Part shown: in pieces, positions 20,790-30,750 of the stretch
Layout of the letters: each line of letters starts with the position of its first letter
Numbering within the stretch: position 1 is the first letter of the stretch
Assembly (NCBI GenBank): GCA_963691815.1
Contig: OY829645.1
Location: 2,976,001 to 3,040,000, forward strand
Reading direction: 5' to 3'
DNA from: Echiichthys vipera
Lineage: Eukaryota > Chordata > Actinopteri > Perciformes > Trachinidae
Length of the DNA stretch: 64,000 nt
The notes under the pieces: model-generated
The model's database searches: none
Seen by the model: only the letters and a program-made list of their open reading frames with translations
Told to the model about the DNA's origin: nothing
Program-made: the position numbers and the translations under genes

Positions 20790-22283
20790 CCAGAGGGTAT
20801 TACCAATCGGGTGACCCTCTTTTTAGCCCACCTTAAATCCAAATCTAATATGACATACTCAAACTTAAACTTTTTGGTTCAGCATACCTCCAGTTTAATT
20901 AGTGAAATTGTCAGCAGACTGCAATCAAAGACTATATCTTTATTTCGTCACTTTGGTCTTGATCAAAGCCCAGAGGTAGAAGAGCTTTGGGTGGAGTTCA
21001 TAGAAGCAGCCGAGCCTTTTAAAGGAATGGAGACAGATTTTAAACAGATGCAATATTTTGGTATATCTGGCAACTTTAGTCGGCCAGTTGAGGAGCTTCG
21101 GTCTGGGGTTTCCTATGTTCAGCCAATAGCCTCTGCCACTGGTGTTGTCCGGCAAGTTGCAGTTCCTGATTCATATCAACGTATTCCGTTAGAGAGCCGT
21201 TTGACCAAGATTCTTGAAATTCACAGGATTTTATAGGCCATGCTGGAATGGCAGCGCAGAGAGGGTGATGCAATTCAGGATGTTTTTGACAGGGAGTTTT
21301 TTAAAACACATTGATTGCTCCAGAATGAGGTTTCAATCCCACTTGTGATTTATCAAGATGATTGTGAGATAGTAAATCCGCATGGTTCTAAGACTGGGAT
21401 TCAAAAGTTCTGACTTATTTATTTCATCGTGAAGAACTTGCCACCAGACCTGCTATCAAGTTTGCAGTCACAGTTTTTAGCAGACCTTTTAGCAGTGTAC
21501 TGACAACGTAGGGACCTATGGCCTTGATGTAATCCTGCGCCCTATTGTGGAAGAGAACAGGTGTCTAGAGAGTGATGGCATCCTTGTTAATACCCCCAAC
21601 TGTCATGGTGTTGTCAAGTTCACTGTAGTCCAGGTAGTTGGAGACAATTTAGGCTTGCATGGCGTTCTTGGCTATATTGAAAGTTTCAGTGTAAACTATG
21701 TGTGTCGGTTCTGCAAAGCAGATAAAAGGAGGGTGAGGTCTCTGACGCTGGAAGAACCTGCACTATTGCTTGATAGCAATAGTTATGAGGCAGATTTGCG
21801 TACAGCCGACTACTCCCAGACAGGCCTGAAAAGAGAAAGTTTCTTGATTGACTTTTTATCATGTATCAGACAATGTGGCAGTAGATATCATGCATGATGT
21901 TCTGGAAGGGGTGAGGCCCAATGAAGTCAAACTTGTGTTGAATTTGCTAATTGAGCAAAAGCATCTCACACTAGAAAAGCTTAATTACAGAATAACAAGC
22001 TTTGACTATGGATTTTGTGAAAAGGGTAACACACCTTCTGTCATAAGCAATCTCAGAAACCCTGAAGCAACAATGCGGCAGTCAGCATCTCAAATGTGGT
22101 GCCTACTTCGGTTACTACCGACACTGATAGGTGACCTTAACCCTATGGATAACAAGCATTGGGAACTTCTACTCCTCCTACTCTCCAATTCCAATGGACT
22201 GACAGTTTGGGGCTCCTTGGAGAGTTCACACCTGGGTGTGACCTTTTGGGGGAGATTTGCATGGCCATGCGGTCACAGACAAA
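20790..22283 (+). pseudogene. Transposase-derived protein (CACTA/EnSpm-like), broken
   Basis: Plus-strand pieces in order: NLNFLVQHTSSLISEIVSRL, FRHFGLDQSPEVEELWVEFI and FKGMETDFKQMQYF (20860-21060); LVIYQDDCEIVNPHGSKTGI (21345-21405); LVNTPNCHGVVKFTVVQVVG and FSVNYVCRFCKADKRRVRS (21590-21740); and HVSDNVAVDIMHDVLEGV (21860-21915), continuing to about 22283. The acidic YQDDCE and DIMHDVLEG boxes resemble the catalytic boxes of CACTA/EnSpm-type transposases; that assignment is inference. At least four stops or frameshifts (21235, 21312, 21410, 21505) make it non-functional. The reading is cut at 22283 by a Harbinger-type element. A zinc-finger module related in style lies at 57150. Confidence 0.6.
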
Positions 22284-22546
22284 GGGCGCACTCACACTGT
22301 CCTTCCGCACCGGGCCAAAACCGTTTTTTCAGCTAAAGCCCAGTGCGTTTGACCAGTGTGAGTGCACCCGCTCCGCGCATAACTGCGGACAGCGGTTAGT
22401 AGAGCGTGTTTGCACATGTACGAGCACGAGCACACACACGTGTATGAGCACGATGCCTACGGCGGTTCTGACTTCATTTATGTGCGCCTGTTCGGACATA
22501 GAAATTAGAAGGACGGACCATGCGCGGACATTTAACAACAATAACA

Positions 22547-22696
22547 ATGGCGGCGAAAGGTTCACCTTGGTGTGATGCGGAGGTGGAGTGTTTACTGCAG
22601 ATTTGGTCGGATGAAAATATTCAAAAACAGTTGAACAAGACGCACAAAAACTCCGAGGTCTATGGAAAGATTTGTAAACAAAGAGACGCATCGCAA
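22547..22696 (+). pseudogene. Harbinger Myb/SANT-like DNA-binding protein, truncated
   Basis: The ATG at 22547 opens MAAKGSPWCDAEVECLLQIW, then SDENIQKQLNKTHKNSEVYG and a KICKQ end. The Trp-rich helix-turn-helix start (WCDAEVECLLQIW) and the KNSEVYGKI helix are hallmarks of the Myb/SANT-like (MADF-related) accessory protein of PIF-Harbinger elements, which helps carry the transposase to its ends. The third helix and all later sequence are missing; the frame runs out through unrelated residues into the LTR fragment at 22739. A related, frameshifted copy lies on the minus strand near 59770-59640. Confidence 0.7.
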
Positions 22697-22738
22697 TGAC
22701 GTCAATCAATGCGTGTGAAGTGTTACGGCGTGATGACA

Positions 22739-22888
22739 AGGAGGCTTTCTGGAGTCAGCAGAGTCGTTGGTAGTTTAGTGCGCCAGCAGGCATTTATTAG
22801 CAGGAGGACGTCGGATGATACAGACGTCTGGAGAAATGTTCTATTCTCTATCTAGAGTAACTGTGTGCAACACAGTACCCAGGATCAG
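22739..22888 (-). repeat. Fragment of the ERV-1 LTR inside the Harbinger element
   Basis: Nearly identical to 25727-25872 and 37812-37960 (GAGGCTTTCTGGAGTCAGCA to CAGTACCCAGGATCAG). It lacks both LTR ends, so it is not an intact solo LTR. It may have come by partial deletion or template switching. Confidence 0.8.
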
Positions 22889-22990
22889 GCAGTGTGAGTA
22901 CAAACGGGCCTGGGGCGCGGGGGGAGAGGGAGGGGGGACAAGTACCCTAAAGCCCGGGGCGCGGTGCGGAAGGACAGTGTGAGTGCGCCC

Positions 22991-24082
22991 AAAGGCTACC
23001 AGGCTTTCAGGCCTAGTCTTTTCCTTTGTTTGATCTGGCCCAGGCGTTCTCATAATCAAACTGAAAGTTCACATTTATCCATAAATGAACACTCATCTTT
23101 GGGATGCCGGTTGCACCTACACTTGGGTGTCACTTTGTTTAATCAACACTAGGCTGGGCAAATACTCAAAGCCAAAATTTTGAAGCAAAACTGAATGTAT
23201 CTTGTACATATTGATTGATCAAGATGCTTTTTTCTTAAATTGGCAAATCCACCGGGTAAGAAAAAGTAATTCTCTTATAATCGACTAAATTAATTTGATT
23301 ATAAGCCCCATGCTTTTTTTGTAAGATTCGATATCTTCTAAATATAGCCGATCAACAAGCTTGGCAAGAGTCTATATCTTAGCAGAAGATACCCGATCTA
23401 CAAGCTCATAGGGCATCACATTTCAATTCTTTTAGCCTGTAGATCATCTAATTTATGCAAAAGATTCCCTAAAATATGGATTTTTTCAGTTTACTTTTTT
23501 TTTTGGATACTTTGAACACTTTTTTTCAGCAATACGCATTTTAGGACATAAAGAAAGATGAAATGGAGAAGTATGAAATTCCTACCATCAATATAGTCGA
23601 TGCAAAGGTATTAATTATTAACCCAAGTCCTGTGTTTTTAATTTTTATTTGGTTAGTTTACGTTTACTCCACAAAACTCATTGCATTTGTATTACTGACT
23701 TATTTCTTTTAAAAAATGTTGTCACTAGTCACAATTTTCTATATTTGTCATGCAACTTATCAATGCGCAACATGTCCTTACGCAAGCTTTTGCATGTACA
23801 TTCGCCTTGCTAATAGGTTGCACATCAATTACAGAAAATAATGCCTAGTTGAACGGACTCTAAGGTTTTTAAAATGTACTTGTTCCAGCAAACTCACTGG
23901 AACTACTTGATATGGATCATAACCAAATCAAAACTGACCAGACTAAATGAATCCCTTCACTTTTCCTATATTAACTGTAAGTACTTCATATATCTTTATA
24001 TCCTCCATTTCAAACTATCCATTTAAAACTAGTTGTCCCTTTTTTTTTTTTACCTGTGTAATGTGTGTATTCTATTTTACAG
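22991..24082. other. Mostly unexplained; possible end of the broken gene and an exon-like segment
   Basis: 22994-23150 remains open in a frame continuous with the sequence left of the Harbinger element. Near 23555-23612 a frame reads DIKKDEMEKYEIPTINIVDA-K between an AG and a GTATTA, a possible small exon. The rest is AT-rich with no motif. Confidence 0.3.
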
Positions 24083-24186
24083 TCCTACGACAGATACCAA
24101 AAAGGCATTGGCATTGGGTTTGGTTCAGTCATTTGAGTGTTTGAAAGACTCATCAAGCAGTGGCAGTGGAAGCGTTGATTTTTAAG
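24083..24186 (+). CDS. Candidate terminal exon, SAMD3-like
   Basis: The acceptor TCTATTTTACAG precedes an open segment PTTDTKKALALGLVQSFECL, then KDSSSSGSGSVDF and a TAA. The motif P-T-x-x-x-K-x-x-(A/L)-x-x-(I/L)-x-x-x-F-x-x-L-K-D is found in the region after the SAM domain in fish SAMD3-like proteins. In that family it is usually followed by a G(Y/F)-containing stretch, which is replaced here by Ser/Gly and a stop. It may be the 3' end of a decayed gene that also supplied the exon at 19825. The link across 4 kb is inference. Confidence 0.35.
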
Positions 24187-25269
24187 GTCTCCTGTTTCTG
24201 GCAAATCCTCGTCAAAGAATACACACTAGGATTCGTACATGTGAAATTATTGTCCTGCTGGTCCTATAAAAAGTTTTAAATAAGAAATCTGGAATTTGAG
24301 GCCTTAAATTTGGCAAAATATGGCTGGAAGTCATGACCACAAAGCAATGTGAACCTAAAGGTTAGCGTGGAGAAGCATAAATTGTGCTTAAAGGCAAAAC
24401 AGTCAGTTAAAAGACACAATACAGCTCACTCCTCCTAGAAACGCTTCTGGGCTGTTTGATGCTCGCTGTTATGCACTAATTAGCAGGAACAATAATTAGT
24501 CTACTTCTCTGAGGACAGTTGTCAAACACATCGTGTTCTAACCATAGCCCACACTGTAAAGGTCAAACACGCCTTAAGATGTCTTGAGTAGTATTTCAGG
24601 GTCACTTTTTGTGCGACATGTGTTCTGACATGTTTTGATGTGAGGGTTTTACTGAATCTTTATGTTGTAAATAATGTGAATGGGTTAGAGTTGTGTTTAA
24701 ATGAGAGTTTTTTTTTTCATGTATAATAGGACAGATGCTGATGTAGTGTTTTTAAATAGAGGTCAGAGATTAGCAGAGTTACAAAAACATAGTGGAATTG
24801 TATTTAGATGAGAATGTAAGTCTATTTTAAAATAAAAAGTATGCACGGGATTAAAAGGGATTTAGTTAAGAAGAGATATAGTCAAAATAGTATTTTTTAG
24901 TTTTGTCTCTTAGAGGCTGTGTTTTCTAAAGAAAACACACACTTGAATTTGTGTGTGTGTGTGCGCGCATGTGCTGTAGTGTTTTTAAAATATATTTTTT
25001 TAAATGGAAATATTTTTTTTTCTTATCATTATAAGTTTTTACTCTTGATACTGTTATAGTTGTGGGAACCAGAGGGGTTGGGGTTGCCAACGTATTGTCT
25101 TAAGGTGATGTTTTTGGTCTCATTGAAACTGTTTGAGGCAGCCTTTCCGAGATCCGCTCAAGGTGTCACTTCCCAGCGTTGCCCCTGTGCGGGTCTCAAA
25201 AAGGATACCTCAAAGAGAGCAGTGAACCATCTCTACACAATGTCTTCTATAGCCTTATTTGGGCATAGG

Positions 25270-25271
<2 letters not shown>
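24187..25271. other. No gene seen
   Basis: AT-rich DNA with a short TG tract near 24950-24965. The open frame beginning near 25060 runs into the TG microsatellite and has no motif. Confidence 0.45.

Positions 25272-25355
<84 letters not shown>
25272..25355. repeat. (TG)42 microsatellite
   Basis: Pure TG repeat of about 84 bases. Six-frame reading gives meaningless VCVCV or MCVCV strings. Confidence 0.95.
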
Positions 25356-25358
<3 letters not shown>

Positions 25359-25645
25359 CGCCCTGAGGGAGTGGCGTTTCCCCTGAGTGACTATATAGTG
25401 GGGGTTGTTGAAGCGGTCATTTCACGAAAGACCGACTGCGTTTGTCTCACTATATACGTATTATTATATTATTATTTTAAGAGAAAATAACTACATTTAA
25501 GATGTATTCTTTAACCCCCAAAAGACAATGGAGAATGCATACAAAAAACCCTTTACCCGCTGTAGGAATTTTACACACTAATGTAAGGAAGCGATTACAT
25601 CTGCATTTAATTAAATGCCTTATCCTAATATTCAAGATTCCTGCA

Positions 25646-26355
25646 TGTAGGAATTTTACACACAATACTTTAGTCAAATCAGAAGGACCTCACAGATTAT
25701 ATATTGCATAATTCAAATTCTACAGGAGGCTTTCTGGAGTCAGCAGAGTCGTTGGTAGTTTAGTGCGCCAGCAGGCATTTATTAGCAGGAGGACGTCGGA
25801 TGATACAGACGTCTGGAGAAATGTTCTATTCTCTATTTAGAGTAACTGTGTGCAACACAGTACCCAGGATCAGAGGCAAGAAGTTTCTGATCTCTATTCT
25901 ATCTGCTCCAGCATATAAACTTGTTACAAAGGCATGGTTATGTGTCCGCTTGTGCATGCATATTTTTATTTCAGAAGTAGCAGCTGCTCCAGCCTCCATC
26001 TTCCTCCCTGCGCATCGGGGTATCCTCTGTATAGCAGGAGTCTTCTTCTTTATCTGTGAAGGAAGCACAGCACGGACAGCAAATCTCTAATCTCAACTAG
26101 TTGCCACTTGCATTTGTGCAAGCTGGCTATTTCAAGGTCTTTGTGACCTTGACTGACTGCCAAAAGTTTGTGTTCTTTTGGAGAAAGCAGAAAAGCTTGA
26201 GCCTGGTAAAATAATAGCAGAGGCACATACTATCACATTCTTAGATGATTATACTTATTGCGTCTTAAATTTATTTTCTCTGTTCACACTAGCCCTCTTA
26301 GAGTATAATGTAATATGCAAGCAGTCTAGCCACAATAGACCTGTAGTTGCCATCA
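25646..26355 (-). repeat. ERV-1 3' LTR, about 710 bp
   Basis: The left end is TGTAGGAATTTTACACAC at 25646. It is colinear with 37731-38352 up to GCGTCTTA at 26262. It then continues to GTTGCCATCA at 26355, next to a pyrimidine-rich stretch (minus-strand GAGGAAATGAGGAAAGGGA) that fits a polypurine tract. The stretch 26263-26355 is not in the other LTR. An extra TGTAGGAATTTTACACAC lies outside at 25562. Confidence 0.7.
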
Positions 26356-26419
26356 TTTTTGCTATTTTTCCCTTTCCTCATTTCCTCCTCATGCTTAATA
26401 GGCAGGCCTGAAGCTGTCA

Positions 26420-26761
26420 CAAAACCTGCTCTCTCTCACTCTTTCAACTGACAATGGACTGCTGCACTGGCATATGCAGAGTCTGCATATGCCTGCCATC
26501 AGACTGTACAACGCTGCACAGCAACGCTGAGCAACGCTCAGGGAATAAACTCACACTACTCAAAGTGACCTATCACTGAAATGCACCTTTATCTCTCTTG
26601 CACATTAAAATCCACATAGCACATTGTAATATAGTGTTTATCTGCTATACTGTACTTTTAATTTATTTTATTGTTGTTCATATTTTGTATTTTATATTTT
26701 ATCTTATTTTTAGTACTTCTGATTGCTCTGTACCGCTGCTACGATGACCTAATAAATAAAG

Positions 26762-26810
<49 letters not shown>

Positions 26811-26811
26811 A
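26420..26811 (+). repeat. LINE 3' tail with (TATC)n, inserted in ERV-1
   Basis: Begins in C-terminal LINE-like sequence (CATCAGACTGTACAACGCTG, reading RLYNAA) and runs through an AT-rich 3' region to GACCTAATAAATAAAGTTA and a (TATC) repeat at 26763-26810. A tail made of short tandem repeats is characteristic of CR1/L2/Rex-type elements. Confidence 0.7.
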
Positions 26812-27593
26812 TATATGTTCACTCTCTTTCCCTCACCATGCTTACAAGCTGCTGTCACTGCCATCACTTCCGCTAACTGAGCTGACGGTTTTTCTGTCAC
26901 TTCTCCTGTACTTAGTGTCTCAAACTTTCCCTGATCTTTGATAACCACTGCCCATGCTGCGCTTAGTCCTCCATTATCTTTTCTGAAACAGCAGCCGTCT
27001 ACATACAAGTCCTTGTCTGGTCGGTCCAGTGGTCTTGCATGCAAGTCGGGTCTCACTTTAATGGCTTGCGCTGTCAGTGGAATGCAGTCATGTGGGTTTT
27101 CGTCATCAGGAACTGCTAAACAGCTCGCTGCATTAACTCCTTCGTGTGTGTACGTTATGTTTGGCGCATTTAAGCTGTCTTCTACTTTTCTCAGTCGAGA
27201 GCCTGATAGAGTAAAAACGGATGATGAGATTAACGCTATTACACTATGCCTGGTCAAAATTTTGAGTGGATGCCCTGCCACTAGGTGTTTTTCATTTGCT
27301 TTTACATTTGTGGGGTACTGGGGTACCCACACCGGTGGTCCTGGTTTTACCCTAGATCTGGGTGGTTCTGGCGAATGTGCCCATTCTGTGCTAGGTATTC
27401 TTCCTAACATGGTTTCTGTCTGTTCATGATCTGTACTTTCCCTGCCATGTGTTCGTGTGATTACCTTTTTCTCTAATTCTGACTGCGAGGTGGTGTGATG
27501 AGTGATCTTGTACACCTGTCCTTCGTTAGAGTATGTGACTGCAGGGATTGTGGTTTGTTCCCAGTCCTGTAACTGAGATGTTGTTTTTACCAT
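26812..27593 (-). pseudogene. ERV-1 pol: connection and RNase H
   Basis: A long minus-strand open frame. The C-terminal third reads DKDLYVDGCCFRKDNGGLSA and AAWAVVIKDQGKFETLSTGE, then SAQLAEVMAVTAACKHGEGK: the first Asp, Glu and following segment of a retroviral RNase H. The middle (PLKILTRHSVIALISSSVFT) is the connection before RNase H. The first 90 residues are unlike pol and may be from another part or a frameshift. The reading is cut at 26812 by the LINE tail, just before the Asp of the VNIYTDS-type motif. RNase H would remove the RNA strand during reverse transcription. Confidence 0.75.
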
Positions 27594-27599
27594 GGGCCC

Positions 27600-27957
27600 T
27601 AAATCTTTAGCTTAACTTCCTGCTCCTAATGCTAAGCTAATATGGGGTGCTGCAGTGTCACCCATGTTGTACCTGTTCTGCAGTGAGCAGGACTTGTGCT
27701 ACTACTCCTTTCTTTGATACATATGTACTATGTACTATGGTCACTTCTGTTTTTGCACAATTTGGTCTTATTTACTCATATTTATTCACTCCATATATTT
27801 ATTTCTATTTCTTCCCTTTTAAAAATTTAACCTTATTGCTTATTTTTGCTATTTTTAATCTCATTTTGTAATATTCTGTTGCTGCTGTGACAAAAGAATT
27901 TCCCCGTCTGCAGGAAATTAAAGGTTTTCTGATTCTGATTCTGATTCTGATATATAC
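27600..27957 (+). repeat. Retroposon 3' tail with (TTCTGA)n, inserted in ERV-1 pol
   Basis: Ends in GAATTTCCCCGTCTGCAGGA, then an AATTAAAGG and four GATTCT repeats. The same kind of tail, in the opposite direction, lies at 42560-42690. It separates the start of pol from RNase H. Confidence 0.65.
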
Positions 27958-28303
27958 AGTCCAAAGTCAGTGTCCAAGGGGAACCCTCCACTTCCCTAAA
28001 TCTTTCCTCATACACAACTTCAGTTTGGGTGCGGTCATAGAGAAGAGTACAGTGGGGAACGTCAGGGACCGGTCCATATGAGTGCATCCACAGTTTCCAT
28101 TGTTGATACAGTTTCAAAACATTGGTAATTGGCGGGTCTGGGTCCTCTTTCAATTGAGCCCAGTAAACGTTGGCCGACTGTTGCTGCTGATCAGGATCTT
28201 CCCCTAGGATCCATTGTCCATTGTTACATCTTGAAGTAATTGTCTCTGAACAGTCTATTTTTACCTCATTAGGGAAATGAACTTGCACCCCTGTGGGCCA
28301 CAT
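27958..28303 (-). pseudogene. ERV-1 pol N-terminal segment (protease-reverse transcriptase junction)
   Basis: Open minus-strand frame with NVLKLYQQWKLWMHSYGPVP, then PDVPHCTLLYDR. This spacer-like segment directly follows the protease, as in fish gamma/epsilon-type pol. The polymerase palm is not present anywhere in the element. A stop at 28304 region separates it from the protease. Confidence 0.6.
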
Positions 28304-28309
28304 AGGATA

Positions 28310-28575
28310 GATTCTTTCAATCTAACTAGGTCATCTCCTCCTAGCAGTGAGATTGGGCATTGTGGCAAATATACATAGCTTTGATGAAATTGATAACCAG
28401 CTATTCAAGTGGGGAGGGGTTCTGTGAAAGGGAGTGGCATCGGCTGTCCTCCAAATCCCACCAGGTCTATGGAATATTTGGAGAGCTGTTGACCGAACTG
28501 AGGTTGTATCAGAGTCGAATGTGTTGCTCCTGTATCGACTAAAAAGTCCACTTTTTGTTCGCTCACTTCTCCCCG
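28310..28575 (-). pseudogene. ERV-1 retroviral protease
   Basis: On the minus strand the frame reads QKVDFLVDTGATHSTLI (active-site DTGA), then DLVGFGGQPMPLPFTEPLPT, one in-frame stop, then QFHQSYVYLPQCPISLLG-GDDL. The last part replaces the conserved Gly-Arg-Asp of retropepsins with Gly-Gly-Asp. It sits between the nucleocapsid and pol. It would process Gag and Pol, but the stop prevents this. Confidence 0.75.
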
Positions 28576-28620
28576 AAGCAAGGGGTCAGCCTCTCCCCTT
28601 GCCCTTGACCCTGGGCACCC

Positions 28621-29427
28621 CTAGTATTGGTCTGGAAACCAGGTGCCTTGGGGCAACTGGTTACCTGGGGCCAGTTGTGGTTGCGGTGGCACATGCTGTT
28701 GTTGCTGCTGCGGTGGTGGTCCCCCTCTTGGTGGCCCTCTCTGGTTTTGTGGACAGTCTCGTGCCCAATGTCCATGACCTCCACACACGAAACACCCATT
28801 GTCCCTAGCCCCCGGTGATCCGCCCCTGCCCCTTCCCCTTCCATAACCTCCTCGAGGATTAAAGCCTCGTCCTCTTCCTCCTCTATAATGTGATTGTGGT
28901 GGGCCCCATGGTCCTGGTGGGTTCCATGGTCCCTGGGGAGGGGGTCCTGCATAGAATTGGCCCACAACTGGGGTAACAGGGATGGGGATTCCCATTGGCG
29001 CTGGCTCCGCCTGTTGTTGGCTCATCTGTGCTTGTGTCTTCGCTTTGGCTGCTTTTTTGTGACTTGCGCCTTCCTCTCTAGCTTTTGCTAACTGTAATTT
29101 GGTCAGTTGTATTTTCAAATTCTCTATCTCTGTTTTGCTCGCAGCCTTTCTTTCATCTGCTCTATGCATGTGATGTTGAAGTGTCCTCATCCATATGTGT
29201 AATGGCTCTGTGTCTGCCCTGGTGTCATCCTCCATCTTTGCCTGCACTTCCTTATCTGTTCCTTTCATAACGGCGGCTTTAAACATTGATCCCTGCAGTG
29301 GATCTGACCCTGGGTTTGTTCCTGTCTTTCCTGCATCTAAATCTAATTGGTCTGTTGTCCCTAATCCGTATTTTTTTTCCAATTAATTCTTAGTTCTGTA
29401 GGAAATGCTGCTACATTTTTAACACTG
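28621..29427 (-). pseudogene. ERV-1 gag: capsid end and nucleocapsid with CCHC knuckle
   Basis: The open frame includes FPTELRINWKKKYGLGTTDQ, a charged helix region (KTEIENLKIQLTKLQLAKAR), a Pro/Gln-rich stretch, then an Arg-Gly-rich segment (GGRGRGFNPRGGYGRGRGRG) and a single CFVCGGHGHWARDC zinc knuckle, followed by a Gln-rich tail. RGG plus one CCHC knuckle is typical of gamma/epsilon-type fish retroviral nucleocapsids. The frame opens upstream of the first Met at 29382; the true start is in the capsid at 30.7 kb. Confidence 0.8.
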
Positions 29428-29712
29428 TTTCAGTTATCGCTCCTTATCACTTATTTAGTTTGTACTTATTTTATTTCAATATGCTGCTAAACTGCACAGT
29501 GAGTATTGTTGTATATTGTACAAACCTACGTTTAACCACAATGTCTGTTGCACTCTGTCACATTTGGTTATTGTTTGATTTATTTGATGTTAGCTTTATT
29601 TTATTTGATTATGTTAGCTTATTGTCACTCTGATCCTTTCCCATCTTGGTATTGAAACTGTTGCACAATAATTTCCCTCGGGATAAATAAAGCTTCTTGA
29701 ATCTTGAATCTT
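29428..29712 (+). repeat. Retroposon 3' tail ending in (CTTGAAT)n
   Basis: Ends in AATTTCCCTCGGGATAAATA then AAGCTTCTTGAATCTTGAAT, the 3' end type of fish LINE/SINE families. It lies directly beside the LINE fragment at 29713 and interrupts gag. Confidence 0.65.
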
Positions 29713-30512
29713 AATTCTCTCACATCACCTATGGTGGGATACCGTGACTCTACTAAGGAGCTTTTCATAAAATCTAATATTTTAAAATTTACAGATATAG
29801 TCAAGCTAAAAATACTTGAAATCTTATTCAGAGCTGTAAAAAAAGATCTTCCTACAGGTGTTCAATCTTCATTTACATTAAGAAACAATTGCTATAATTT
29901 AGAAGGACTGCTTCGATTTGAAGCAAGAAAAGCAAGAACTAACATTAGACAAAGATGCCTGTCCGTTGTTGGTGTAAAAATGTGGAATGACCTTAATGAT
30001 AAACTGAAAGTAATTACAACACGACCGATATTTAAAAGGACCTTGAAATTTGAAATAATTATTGCATATGTATAAATGTTATAAGTGGAAAAGAGAAAAA
30101 TAAATAAATAAATAAAAAAAGGGAAATGTTATTCATTTGGATTATTAAATACATGGAAATGAGAAAAGAGTCAACCTTATTTAAGCAAATATGAATTTTG
30201 ATTTTGCAGATTTAGATTTTTGCTTTGTGAGTATGTGTATGTATGTTTATATGTATAATATATTTAAATGTATATAAAGTAAGTACATTATTTCATTTAT
30301 TTAAGTATAAGTAAATATACTTTTAATCAAATATATGTTTAATCATAAGTAAATATGTTGTGTTTAAACAGTTAGAACTGTGATGTTAGGGTGGGCTAAT
30401 AAAAGCAAGTTGCTTCAGCCCAATCCTTTCTTTGGTTGAAATTGTCAAAACATTATGTCATTTTATTTAACATCTGATGTATAACCAAAAATAAAATTAA
30501 TTCATTCATTCA
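29713..30512 (+). mobile_element. LINE C-terminal fragment (plus), related to the 0.4-3.7 kb LINE
   Basis: 29716-30074 encodes SPMVGYRDSTKELFIKSNIL, then LLRFEARKARTNIRQRCLSV and VKMWNDLNDKLKV, ending IIAYV and TAA. This is the C-terminal region after the thumb in CR1/L2-type LINEs. An AT-rich 3' region follows, ending in an ATTC repeat (30499-30512). It is inserted in the ERV-1 capsid gene. Only the 3' part is present, as usual for 5'-truncated LINEs. Confidence 0.7.
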
Positions 30513-30750
30513 TGGTGAGCTCTGTGCCTACGGTTAGACCAGCTAATTTCTGTAACCATATTCCAGCTCCGTCACTAAGTGGTGGTAGTTGTGCATTCAT
30601 GTGTTCCTTGTCTGCTAAACTAAATGGTTTGTATATCGGTGGTCCTGTCCCTTTAGAGCGCACTAGAGGCATCATGTGAGACCTTTTACCACGTGTTCTA
30701 AAAGCCACTGGTCCGTCTGCTCCATGCTGTGCCAGAATCTCGTAACTCAT
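30513..30750 (-). pseudogene. ERV-1 gag: capsid N-terminal part
   Basis: The minus-strand frame reads YKPFSLADKEHMNAQLPPLS, then DGAGIWLQKLAGLTVGTELT and is cut by the LINE fragment. The YxPFSxxDxxxxxxxLPxL pattern is the start of a gamma/epsilon-type retroviral capsid. It connects to 29427 once the inserted LINE pieces are removed. Confidence 0.65.

Larger units (their letters stand above)
22284..22990 (+). mobile_element. PIF-Harbinger-type element with 29-bp perfect TIRs, non-autonomous
   Basis: 22284-22312 and the reverse complement of 22962-22990 are identical over 29 bases (both begin GGGCGCACTCACACTGTCC). They are flanked by AAA on each side (22281-22283 and 22991-22993), a 3-bp target duplication as in PIF-Harbinger. 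It contains the start of a Myb/SANT-like gene but no transposase. Its interior carries a 150-bp piece of the ERV-1 LTR. It sits inside the transposase-like pseudogene and is therefore younger. Confidence 0.8.

Noticed and set aside
25272..25490. Cys/Val-repeat open frames over the TG microsatellite
   Set aside because: Artefact of TG repeats having no stop codon; the same applies to 38902-38990 and to the Tyr/Ile frames over the TA tract at 42690-42769.
26938..27429. 163-codon plus-strand frame
   Set aside because: Exact antisense of the ERV-1 RNase H/connection frame, which has recognisable motifs.
28434..28808. 124-codon plus-strand frame
   Set aside because: Antisense of the ERV-1 protease and nucleocapsid.
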